Part shown: piece by piece, positions 1 to 5,856 of the stretch
Position numbering within the stretch: the first letter of the stretch is position 1
Layout: every line of letters starts with the position of its first letter
Assembly (NCBI GenBank): GCA_037139855.1
Contig: JBAXFM010000198.1
Location: 1 to 9,999 of the forward strand
From: CAIVAT01 sp037139855
GTDB taxonomy: Bacteria; Bacteroidota; Bacteroidia; Bacteroidales; FEN-979
DNA length: 9,999 bases
Direction of reading: 5' to 3'
Made by a program: the position numbers and the translations under genes
The notes under the pieces: model-generated
Told to the model about the DNA's origin: nothing
What the model saw: the letters and a program-made list of their open reading frames with translations, nothing else
The model's database searches: none

Positions 1-164
1 ACCGAAACACTCGGATCCTTTGTGAGCGAACTCCACCCGAACTCCTGCATCAGGGAGGAGATCACAATGAGCACGACCGGCATGATGAAAAGCATGGCCA
101 AACCCGATTTATCACGGAGGAGCAGTAGCATCTCTTTGCGGCAGACAGACAAATATTTCCTCAT
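1..164 (-). CDS. ABC-2 type transporter permease, N-terminal part (cut by window edge)
   Basis: Reading leftwards from an ATG at 164, the frame stays open to the edge and gives 54 residues starting MRKYLSVCRKEMLLLLRDKS. A basic amphipathic stretch ending in RDK is followed by a hydrophobic segment (about residues 21-40, LAMLFIMPVVLIVISSLM) and then a polar, probably extracytoplasmic stretch. This 'K-E-x-x-x-x-x-R-D-K, then a TM segment containing MP' pattern is characteristic of ABC-2 type permease subunits. The start lies only 2 nt after the stop of the ATPase gene at 167-919, so the two surely form one transporter, with this protein as the membrane half. The rest of the protein is outside the window, so its length and substrate class cannot be judged. 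The context suggests export of the pigment or lipid made by the cluster, which is inference. Confidence 0.82.
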   Translation of the reverse strand, partial: MRKYLSVCRKEMLLLLRDKSGLAMLFIMPVVLIVISSLMQEFGWSSLTKDPSVS

Positions 165-166
165 GG

Positions 167-919
167 TTAATCCCTCATGTCTTTACCGGTGAGATGGATG
201 AATACGTTTTCCAGGTTCTTAAACTCCGGATGTGCTGCCAGCAAATCTTTGGGATTGTCAAGCGCAATGATGTTTCCCCGGTCGATGATCGCCACCCTGG
301 TACACAGATGCTCTGCCTCTTCCATATAGTGCGAGGTATAAATAATCGTCACACCTTTTTTGTTGATCTCCTTTAGATAGTCGAGGATCACCACCCGTGA
401 TTGTACATCAATGCCCACCGTTGGCTCATCCAGGAAGATGATCTTCGGGTCATGCAACAATCCGGCAATCAGGTTCACCCGCCGTTTCATACCCCCTGAA
501 TATTTGCTCACCGCTTTGCCGGCATGTTTTTCCAACCCGAATTCGGAAAGATAATGGTCAATCTTGTCGCGGAGTTCCGACCCATGCAAACCATACATGT
601 TGCCAAAAAAGGTAAGGTTTTCACGTCCGCTGAGGGTGGGATAGAGGGCGATATCCTGTGGAACCACCCCAATGATCTGTTTGATCTTTTCGAGATTGGT
701 ATGACTGTCGATGCCGTCGATCATCACACTGCCGCTGGTGGCCGGAAACAGTCCGCACAGAATGGAGATGGTGGTGGTTTTACCAGCGCCGTTGGGTCCA
801 AGCAAACCGAAGATCTCATTCGGGAAAATATCGAGTGAGATGGAATTAACGGCAGGTTCTTCGGCGCCCTTGTATATCTTCGTCAGTTCCCTGATTTCAA
901 TGATGGGTTGCCGCGACAT
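167..919 (-). CDS. ABC transporter ATP-binding protein
   Basis: A 250-residue nucleotide-binding subunit that powers the ABC-2 type permease encoded immediately downstream. All ABC ATPase motifs are present in order: Walker A GPNGAGKT (residues 41-48), Q-loop Q88 (VVPQD), signature YSGGMKRR (140-147), Walker B IIFLDEP with catalytic E165, D-loop at 169-171 and H-loop H197 (TSHYMEEAE). The short single-domain architecture and the C-terminal LTGKDMRD ending match the drug/lipid/polysaccharide exporter group (DRA/CcmA-like) rather than importers. Its ATG overlaps the TAA stop of the preceding BtrH-like gene by one base (TAATG), indicating translational coupling to the biosynthetic operon. ABC exporters of this type occur in aryl-polyene/flexirubin loci; the substrate here is not shown by the sequence. 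Confidence 0.95.
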   Translation of the reverse strand: MSRQPIIEIRELTKIYKGAEEPAVNSISLDIFPNEIFGLLGPNGAGKTTTISILCGLFPATSGSVMIDGIDSHTNLEKIKQIIGVVPQDIALYPTLSGRENLTFFGNMYGLHGSELRDKIDHYLSEFGLEKHAGKAVSKYSGGMKRRVNLIAGLLHDPKIIFLDEPTVGIDVQSRVVILDYLKEINKKGVTIIYTSHYMEEAEHLCTRVAIIDRGNIIALDNPKDLLAAHPEFKNLENVFIHLTGKDMRD

Positions 920-1944
920 TAAAATTTGATTTTTTTAAGTTTCTGATACACCTTTTCCTCCCCTGCTGCAATTTCAAGCAGCTTTTCGGAAAGGGTTCCG
1001 TAATCTTCCTCAGGTTTCGAACGATTTTTGCAGTTTCGGGCACCCAGGTAAGTAAATTCGCGCCATTTGTTGGCGGTCCTGCCCATCATGTCCGAAGCTT
1101 CAAGCAACTCCTGGTGATGGTCGAATAATTCCCCGGCCTCTTTCAGAAATGCCCCGTAAATGAAGCGGAACCCCGCGCCACCGGTCCCGAAATCCTCCGC
1201 CATGCGCAAAATCTGTCCGAGGTAAAAGGAGGCTTTGTCGTTGCCGTGTTTTTTAGGCCATTTTTTAATGTCGCGGGCCATCCAGCGTAATCCCTTAACC
1301 CCGATGAGCGGGAACGGAATGCCGATCATTTCATTGACGGTCTTTTTAATTCCCATGATGATGGCAGGTTTCAGATCAACAGGTTTGTCGATGGCATGGT
1401 TGATCCAGTACATCTTGCCCTGCGGGGCAAAAGCCCCTTTGGCATAACGCACCCGAAGCAGATCATCGTAACTGATTAGCTGCGGAAATTCCATCACGGT
1501 ATCGCTTACATGATACATGTTGCCCTCTTTACCGAACACCACCAGGTTGTGCATGTTATAATGCATACGATATTCGGGTGGAAAGAAAGTAAGTTGAAAA
1601 ACGCCCACCTGGCAACCGGTCGGAATGCCGTTTTCGAGATTGCGGTCGAGCATCGCCATGGCTTCTTTGGGATCTTTGATTTTTTTGACCACCGTAGATT
1701 CAATTCCCATATAGGCGGTTGATCTTTTGAAAACGGTGTTGGGCAGATTTCGGAAAGAGATCATGGGGGCGAACTGGATCTTAAGAAATGGAATGTAACT
1801 GAAATACAAACCATTTCCAATGCCAAAGGCCATGGGCTCAGAAATGTCAAGTCCGTTGTAATTAAAAAGATTCGAGGTGGCGCCGCTTTCGCAGTGTCCT
1901 GCCTGGCGGTGGGTATAATTGATGATTGTTTTTGTTGTTTCCAT
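919..1944 (-). CDS. BtrH-like (BtrH N-terminal domain) putative acyltransferase, copy 2
   Basis: A 341-residue soluble protein, second of two paralogues in the window. The N-terminus HRQAGHCESG followed by EPMAFGIGNGLYFSY matches the BtrH N-terminal family, named for the butirosin enzyme that transfers an ACP-bound acyl group to an aminoglycoside. Candidate catalytic residues are Cys18 (GHCES), His132 (YNMHNLVVFG) and Asp148 (HVSDT); their order and spacing resemble a C39/papain-like Cys-His-Asp triad (inference). The C-terminal half (190-341) holds blocks shared with its paralogue: GIPFPL, KASFYLGQ, GAGFRFIYGAFL, ANKWREF. I chose the start at METTKTIINY: the frame stays open 31 codons further up to 2037, but that extension is only the translated CGCAGATTT repeat and the paralogue has no counterpart. 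Role (inference): moving an acyl chain from ACP onto an acceptor such as a resorcinol hydroxyl or lipid. Confidence 0.85.
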   Translation of the reverse strand: METTKTIINYTHRQAGHCESGATSNLFNYNGLDISEPMAFGIGNGLYFSYIPFLKIQFAPMISFRNLPNTVFKRSTAYMGIESTVVKKIKDPKEAMAMLDRNLENGIPTGCQVGVFQLTFFPPEYRMHYNMHNLVVFGKEGNMYHVSDTVMEFPQLISYDDLLRVRYAKGAFAPQGKMYWINHAIDKPVDLKPAIIMGIKKTVNEMIGIPFPLIGVKGLRWMARDIKKWPKKHGNDKASFYLGQILRMAEDFGTGGAGFRFIYGAFLKEAGELFDHHQELLEASDMMGRTANKWREFTYLGARNCKNRSKPEEDYGTLSEKLLEIAAGEEKVYQKLKKIKF

Positions 1945-1973
1945 TTGGTAGATAGTTTGCAAGCTAATAAAAA

Positions 1974-2140
1974 GTTCTCGCAGATTTGCGGAGATAATTT
2001 CACGCAGATTTGCGCAGATAATTTCACGCAGATTCACGCAGATTATTTACGCAGATTTACGCAGATAATATTTTACAGATTTAGTATTCAATTATAATTG
2101 TTTTTTATTTAATTTTTTTCTGCGCAAATCTGCGAGAAAC
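1974..2140 (+). repeat. 24-bp tandem repeat array of CGCAGATTT units with inverted flanking arm
   Basis: The 211-base gap between two genes (1945-2155) is mostly repeat. CGCAGAT motifs start at 1979, 2003, 2027 and 2050, a period of 24, 24 and 23 bases, with units of the form CGCAGATTTGCGCAGATAAT and an AATTTCA linker; the last units decay. The left end (1974-1994, GTTCTCGCAGATTTGCGGAGA) recurs inverted at 2119-2140 (reverse complement GTTTCTCGCAGATTTGCGCA plus GA), so the array is bracketed by arms that could pair. A shorter relative sits at 7069-7112. Such CGCAGATTT repeats are, to my knowledge, dispersed intergenic elements in environmental Bacteroidota. No gene is seen in the gap. Strand is nominal. 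Confidence 0.85.
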
Positions 2141-2155
2141 ATTCCACAGAAAAAA

Positions 2156-2554
2156 TCATGATTCTATATTTTTAAGCTGGTAGATGCTGATATTAAAAGC
2201 CTCCGCATATCTCTTCAATATTTTCTCCGGCAAACGTTTAAATACAGCCGGCCTGAAATGCCATTTCACCCGCCACACAGCCATTCCGGCCATCATCGAC
2301 AGATTCATCGGATCCAGCAGGTTTTTTTCCATGTAATACACCACCGGACTTACCTTGCCGGCAAGTACCCGCTGCCGTGCATCTTCAATCCGTTCCTGGA
2401 ATAAGTCCCAGGCCTGTTGCAGGACGAGGCGATCGGTTTCGCCATGGAAACCCACCGTTTGCTCAAATTTGCCTCCCTCCTGATAAGAATAGGAAAGCTC
2501 ACGGTACTTTCCATAAGCCTCATCTTTGTAAACCGGGTTTTGATTTTCTTCCAT
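2156..2554 (-). CDS. Small protein with helix-turn-helix-like C-terminus, copy 2 (function unknown)
   Basis: A 132-residue protein that I cannot assign to a named family. It is a clear paralogue of the 140-residue protein at 3674-4096: over their last 69 residues an ungapped alignment by eye gives about 30 identities, including GKxSPVxYYMEK, WRVKxH, VFK and the final LxNxE. Residues 85-130 have the pattern of a Cro/CI-type helix-turn-helix (short helix, WRVKWH at a recognition-helix position, then LKRYAEAFNISIYQL, like 'LAKALGVSLDEL' endings), but the first helix is degenerate. The N-terminal 60 residues are polar with many Tyr and Glu. The start was set at MEENQNP, 7 nt after the upstream gene's TAG; the open frame continues to 2722 but only by overlapping that gene in another frame. 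It pairs with the BtrH-like gene at 919-1944. Confidence 0.8.
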   Translation of the reverse strand: MEENQNPVYKDEAYGKYRELSYSYQEGGKFEQTVGFHGETDRLVLQQAWDLFQERIEDARQRVLAGKVSPVVYYMEKNLLDPMNLSMMAGMAVWRVKWHFRPAVFKRLPEKILKRYAEAFNISIYQLKNIES

Positions 2555-2561
2555 GGTATTG

Positions 2562-3563
2562 CTATTTGATGGTGGCAAGTTTTTTAAAGATCTTCTCCTC
2601 GCGGTTTGCGACTTCAAGCAGAATATCTGCCAGAAAATCATATGACTGATCGGGTTTTCCCCGTTTCTTGCAATTCCGGGAACCAAGATAAGAAAATTCC
2701 CGCCATTTATTGGCATTTTCACCCATTTCGATGGATAATTCCTTGAGCCAGGGTTGATTCAGGGTGATTGATGCCTCCTCAAGGAAAGCGCCATAGATAA
2801 AGCGGAAACCGGCGCCGGCTGTTCCCACTTCTTCCTCCATGCGCAGTACCTGTCCAAGGTAATAAGAGGCCTTGGCCGGACCAAGTTTTTTCTCCCATTT
2901 GCGCATCCGACCGGCCAGGTAGCGGATTCCTTTGGCGCCTACCAGCGGGAAGGGTATGCCCACCATGTTGTTGGCTGTTTTCCTGATCCCCTTGATGATG
3001 GCCGGCCTGATGTCAACGTCGTTGGGTACATAGGTGGGATAATACATCCTTCCCTGGGGGGCAAAGGCGCCTTTGGCAAACCTAACCCGCATCAGGTCTT
3101 CGTAATTGATCTCCACCAGGCGCTCCATGAGGGTATCGCTGATAAAATAGGTGCCATTGTCATGACCGTATACGATCATATTGTGCATATTGTAATGCAT
3201 CCGGTATTCAGGCGGAAAAAAGGGCAAATGAAAGGTACCTACCTGCAATCCCACCGGGTAACCCTGCTCAAGCACTTCGTTTAGTTTGGTCATCGAATCC
3301 TTTGGATTGCGGAAGGTATGGATCGCCGTTTTCACCCCAAGCTCTTTGGTGGCCCGGTCGAACACCTGTCCAGGCCATACCCTGAAGGAGGTGGTGGGCG
3401 CATGCTGCATCTTCAGAAAGGGCAGGTAGCTGAAAAACAGTCCGGCTCCAATCCCGAAAGCCATCGGCTCTGTGATTTTAAAATTATGATAATTCAGCAG
3501 ATTGCGGGTTACACCACTTTCACAATGTCCTGCCTGACGATGTTCAAATTCTAGTTTTACCAT
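2562..3563 (-). CDS. BtrH-like (BtrH N-terminal domain) putative acyltransferase, copy 1
   Basis: A 333-residue paralogue of the protein at 919-1944, co-linear over nearly its whole length. It shares HRQAGHCESG (residues 8-17), EPMAFGIG, FFPPEYRMHYNMHN, AKGAFAPQG, GIPFPLVGAKG, GAGFRFIYGAFL and NANKWREF. Predicted catalytic residues are Cys14, His127 (NMHNMIVYGHD) and Asp143 (FISDT). No signal peptide or membrane segment is evident, so it should act in the cytosol. The start MVKLEFEHRQ puts the motif a few residues from the N-terminus, with the palindromic repeat 3595-3669 just upstream. Known of the family: butirosin BtrH uses an acyl-ACP donor. That fits the ACP encoded in this cluster, but substrate and acceptor are inference. 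The two copies have diverged (for example at residues 260-283), so they need not share a substrate. Confidence 0.85.
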   Translation of the reverse strand: MVKLEFEHRQAGHCESGVTRNLLNYHNFKITEPMAFGIGAGLFFSYLPFLKMQHAPTTSFRVWPGQVFDRATKELGVKTAIHTFRNPKDSMTKLNEVLEQGYPVGLQVGTFHLPFFPPEYRMHYNMHNMIVYGHDNGTYFISDTLMERLVEINYEDLMRVRFAKGAFAPQGRMYYPTYVPNDVDIRPAIIKGIRKTANNMVGIPFPLVGAKGIRYLAGRMRKWEKKLGPAKASYYLGQVLRMEEEVGTAGAGFRFIYGAFLEEASITLNQPWLKELSIEMGENANKWREFSYLGSRNCKKRGKPDQSYDFLADILLEVANREEKIFKKLATIK

Positions 3564-3594
3564 TTGCTTGATGTTTATGTTTTGTTAATATCTA

Positions 3595-3669
3595 CCTCAC
3601 CCTAACCCTCTCCTCAAGGAGAGGGAATACTCCCCTTCTCCCCGGGGGAGAAGGGGCTGGGGGATGAGG
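3595..3669 (+). repeat. GC-rich double-hairpin palindromic repeat element
   Basis: Two strong palindromes stand side by side in the 110-base gap 3564-3673. Hairpin 1 (3606-3625) is CCCTCTCCTCAAGGAGAGGG, an 8-bp stem with a TCAA loop. Hairpin 2 (3632-3656) has an 11-bp stem CCCCTTCTCCC/GGGAGAAGGGG around CGG. The outer flanks CCTCACCC (3595-3602) and GGGATGAGG (3661-3669) are also complementary with one bulge, so the whole unit can fold as a three-way or cruciform structure. It looks like a mobile REP/MITE-like intergenic element. On the minus strand it would sit in the leader of the BtrH-like gene at 2562-3563. No U-rich tract follows it, so it is not a standard terminator. Confidence 0.8.
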
Positions 3670-3673
3670 CATC

Positions 3674-4096
3674 TTACCTCAAAAACTCCGGATTTCTCAA
3701 CTCCTCTAAAGTTATCCCGAACACTCCGGCATATTTCGCCAGCGTCTCCGGTTTCAGCTTTTTAAAAACTTTGCTTTTCATATGTCTTTTGACCCTCCAT
3801 GGTGATATCTCCATGTAGGCCGCGAGCATCGGGACCTCCATGAGTATTTTTTCCATGTAATAGGCCACCGGACTTGCTTTGCCAACGATAACCTTTTGTT
3901 TCACCTCATCCAGCCTTTGTTCGGCAGCATCCCAGCTTTGTTTGATAATCACCTGGTTGTTGGGATTCTGGTAGTCCACCTCCTGGGTAAACCCTTTTTC
4001 TTTGTCGAAATGGTAAAATACTTCCCGATTATAGGTATATATCAATTCGTTATCAGCAGTTGTTTTGTTTGTAATTTCATCAGTCGAATTTCCCAT
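3674..4096 (-). CDS. Small protein with helix-turn-helix-like C-terminus, copy 1 (function unknown)
   Basis: A 140-residue protein of unrecognised family, paralogous to 2156-2554. The first 50 residues are polar (many N, T, E, Y); residues 50-70 look like an amphipathic helix (SWDAAEQRLDEVKQKVIVGK); then comes SPVAYYMEK shared with the paralogue. Residues 90-134 resemble a Cro/CI-like HTH: LAAYMEISPWRVKRHM, a basic linker SKVFKKLK, then PETLAKYAGVFGITLEELRN, close to the typical 'xxTLxKLAxxLGVSLDEL' end of XRE regulators. It could be a DNA-binding regulator, or a protein using this fold to bind the BtrH-like partner or ACP. The ATG lies 3 nt after the dehydratase stop, so it is translated as part of the operon, and the BtrH-like gene follows after the palindromic repeat. 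Being embedded mid-operon next to an enzyme favours an accessory role, which is inference. Confidence 0.82.
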   Translation of the reverse strand: MGNSTDEITNKTTADNELIYTYNREVFYHFDKEKGFTQEVDYQNPNNQVIIKQSWDAAEQRLDEVKQKVIVGKASPVAYYMEKILMEVPMLAAYMEISPWRVKRHMKSKVFKKLKPETLAKYAGVFGITLEELRNPEFLR

Positions 4097-4099
4097 AAG

Positions 4100-4513
4100 C
4101 TAATTGTTTATTAAGAAAATTTTCAATTCACACCCGGCGATGAGCCGGTCATTTATAAAAACCTCCCCCTGAATAATCGTAGCATCAAACACTTCGTGCA
4201 ACACAGTAACACGGGTGGTAATCTCTTGTCCGACTTTCGGAAAATCCTCAATTTTCAGGTGCCTGACGCCGCCGATAAACCCAAGCGGCGCTTTGTCTCC
4301 CCGATTTCCGGGTTTTGCGCCGACTCCGGCAGCAGCAGTTTGGGCCATGTTTTCGATCAGTCCGGGTTCACGAAACACTCCGTTTTCACAAAACACATTG
4401 TCTTCACGGATCAGGAATGTAGTTACCGTGGTTTTATCCACGATTTCCAGCAGCCTGTCCACCATCACCATCGGCGGTTTTTGGGGGATGTTTATTTCTT
4501 GAGATGGTGCCAT
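4100..4513 (-). CDS. Hotdog-fold 3-hydroxyacyl-ACP dehydratase (FabZ/ApeP-like)
   Basis: A 137-residue single hotdog domain expected to remove water from 3-hydroxyacyl-ACP and create each trans double bond of the polyene. The family is shown by IPQKPPMVMVDRLLEI (residues 9-24, the usual 'PHRxPMLLVDR' opening) and EPGLIENMAQTAAAG (49-63), whose Glu54 lies where FabZ/FabA carry their catalytic acid. The canonical FabZ 'GHFPxxPVMPG' block is shortened to ENGVFREPG, so its catalytic His is not in the usual place; the His of the N-terminal PHR is also Gln11. Related aryl-polyene dehydratases are divergent here too, so activity is not excluded. The ATG lies inside the end of the radical SAM gene (22-nt overlap) and the stop is 3 nt before the next start, indicating strong coupling. 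Confidence 0.85.
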   Translation of the reverse strand: MAPSQEINIPQKPPMVMVDRLLEIVDKTTVTTFLIREDNVFCENGVFREPGLIENMAQTAAAGVGAKPGNRGDKAPLGFIGGVRHLKIEDFPKVGQEITTRVTVLHEVFDATIIQGEVFINDRLIAGCELKIFLINN

Positions 4514-5856
4514 AATGATCCTTTGCGTTTTCGTTTTCTCATGCGGTTCATTGCTGTGGCAACGTCCTCATCCGGAAAAACCCATCGACGCCCTGTGTTA
4601 TCAGCACGTTCCTTCAGGGTGTCGTAGTTGATGCCGGGGGAAATGTAGTACACCGGTTCCAGAAGGTTATCTGTTGCCTGGATTATTCCTTGTTCGAGCG
4701 CTATTTTCTGCAACTCCGTACCCGGATAGATACGCATGCCGATGAAAGGAAAGAATACAGTATTTTCAATGCGTTTGGAGTTTTCAAAACTCTCGTTGAT
4801 GGTCTCTTCGGTTTCTCCGTATCCGCCGATGATCATGAAATGACAGAAATAAACTCCGGCCTGGTTGCAGTAATCCGATACCCTCACCACTTCATCCACA
4901 TCAAAGTGCTTTCCATATTTTTTCAAAGTCGTATCTGAAAGCGATTCAGTGCCGAATTCGATGTGTGTCAGACCGGCTTCGGCAAATAATTTTAAATTTT
5001 CGAGCGATAAATTGTGGGGCGAAAAATAGGCGCCCCAATGCATGGGCAATTTGGAGGCGATCATCTTCCGGGCCAGTTCGATGTTGAAATGGTTGCTGAT
5101 GTTGAACACCGAATCGGTAAAAAAAACATAATCAACCTGATGCTTTTCGTAGAGTTGACGAAGGGTGTACACGATCTTGTCGGGGTCGAGGGTTCGTACA
5201 TTGTGTCCCTCGATGAGCGGATAGGTGCAGTAAATGCAATTGTAGGGGCATCCACGTTTGGTTTGTACATTCACCATGCCGGCCTTATCCCAATAAAAAT
5301 CGAGCAGACCGGTATCAAAATCAAGGTCGGGGGTTTTGATAAAGTGTTTGCGGCCGTTGACGCTGATTTCTTCGCCATTTCGGTATACCAGTCCGTCGAT
5401 AGTCAGGTCGGGTTTGCCCTGGTCAAGGCTGAGCAAAAAGTGGTAGAGGCTTTCTTCTCCTTCACCGTGAATGCCATAGTCGGGGTTGAAGAATGCAAAT
5501 AAATCCTTTGGGTAAATAGAAAAGGCAGATCCGCCGATGATCAGCGGGGAACTTGTGGTTTCGCGAACGAGGTCTACGATCATCTTGTACCCGTTGATGA
5601 AGCCTTCCTGGCTGTAAAAGTTTACATCGTCCACATTCCGCAGGGAGAGGCCGATATAATCGGGTTGAAATTCCTGTAAAAGTTCCCTGAATGATTCCGG
5701 AGTGTTGAGGTTAAAATCAAAGATCCTGATCTGGTAATGGGGGAGGCGTTCGTGCAGATAGGTGTACAGGTATGAAATGCCCAGCGGATAAACCGGGTAG
5801 GGGTTTGCATAACGGTTGGCTGAAACGAAGAGTAGCTTTTTTTCCTCCATGGTCAT
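4492..5856 (-). CDS. B12-binding-type radical SAM protein, probably lipid or polyketide modifying
   Basis: A 454-residue protein. Residues 1-150 form a Rossmann-like cobalamin-binding-type domain (LLFVSANRYANPYPVYPLGISYL; PDYIGLSLRN; PLIIGGSAFSIYP; GIHGEGEESL), but the base-off DxHxxG motif is not visible, so bound B12 is uncertain. The radical SAM core begins at TKRGCPYNCIYC with Cys203, Cys207 and Cys210 (CxxxCxxC) for the 4Fe-4S cluster, followed by FFTDSVFN, THIEFGTESL and MIIGGYGETEET. The C-terminus is very basic (MRKRKRK). Such enzymes often do radical C-methylation or ring and chain rearrangements; here it might methylate the aryl head or polyene (inference). The chosen ATG overlaps the preceding TGA as ATGA; a second ATG two codons in (5850) is possible. 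Confidence 0.9.
   Translation of the reverse strand: MTMEEKKLLFVSANRYANPYPVYPLGISYLYTYLHERLPHYQIRIFDFNLNTPESFRELLQEFQPDYIGLSLRNVDDVNFYSQEGFINGYKMIVDLVRETTSSPLIIGGSAFSIYPKDLFAFFNPDYGIHGEGEESLYHFLLSLDQGKPDLTIDGLVYRNGEEISVNGRKHFIKTPDLDFDTGLLDFYWDKAGMVNVQTKRGCPYNCIYCTYPLIEGHNVRTLDPDKIVYTLRQLYEKHQVDYVFFTDSVFNISNHFNIELARKMIASKLPMHWGAYFSPHNLSLENLKLFAEAGLTHIEFGTESLSDTTLKKYGKHFDVDEVVRVSDYCNQAGVYFCHFMIIGGYGETEETINESFENSKRIENTVFFPFIGMRIYPGTELQKIALEQGIIQATDNLLEPVYYISPGINYDTLKERADNTGRRWVFPDEDVATAMNRMRKRKRKGSLWHHLKK

Noticed and set aside
1945..2037. N-terminal extension of the BtrH-like gene (31 residues, NLREII-type repeats)
   Set aside because: It is the translated CGCAGATTT array, and the paralogue at 2562-3563 begins just before the shared HRQAGHCESG motif.
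1974..2140. CRISPR array
   Set aside because: The period is only 24 bases with no unique spacers; linkers are near-identical, so it is a simple tandem repeat.
2555..2722. N-terminal extension of the small HTH-like protein to 188 residues
   Set aside because: It overlaps the end of the upstream BtrH-like gene in another frame; starting at 2554 gives a protein of the same length class as its paralogue and a 7-nt gap.
3606..3656. Intrinsic transcription terminator
   Set aside because: Neither hairpin is followed on the coding strand by a U-rich tract, and co-directional genes of the same cluster continue beyond.
4196..4627. Plus-strand open frame of 143 codons
   Set aside because: It lies antisense across the dehydratase and the end of the radical SAM gene, spans their junction, and shows no recognisable domain.
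5014..5502. Plus-strand open frame of 162 codons
   Set aside because: It is antisense to the radical SAM core, including its cysteine motif; its composition reflects the opposite strand.
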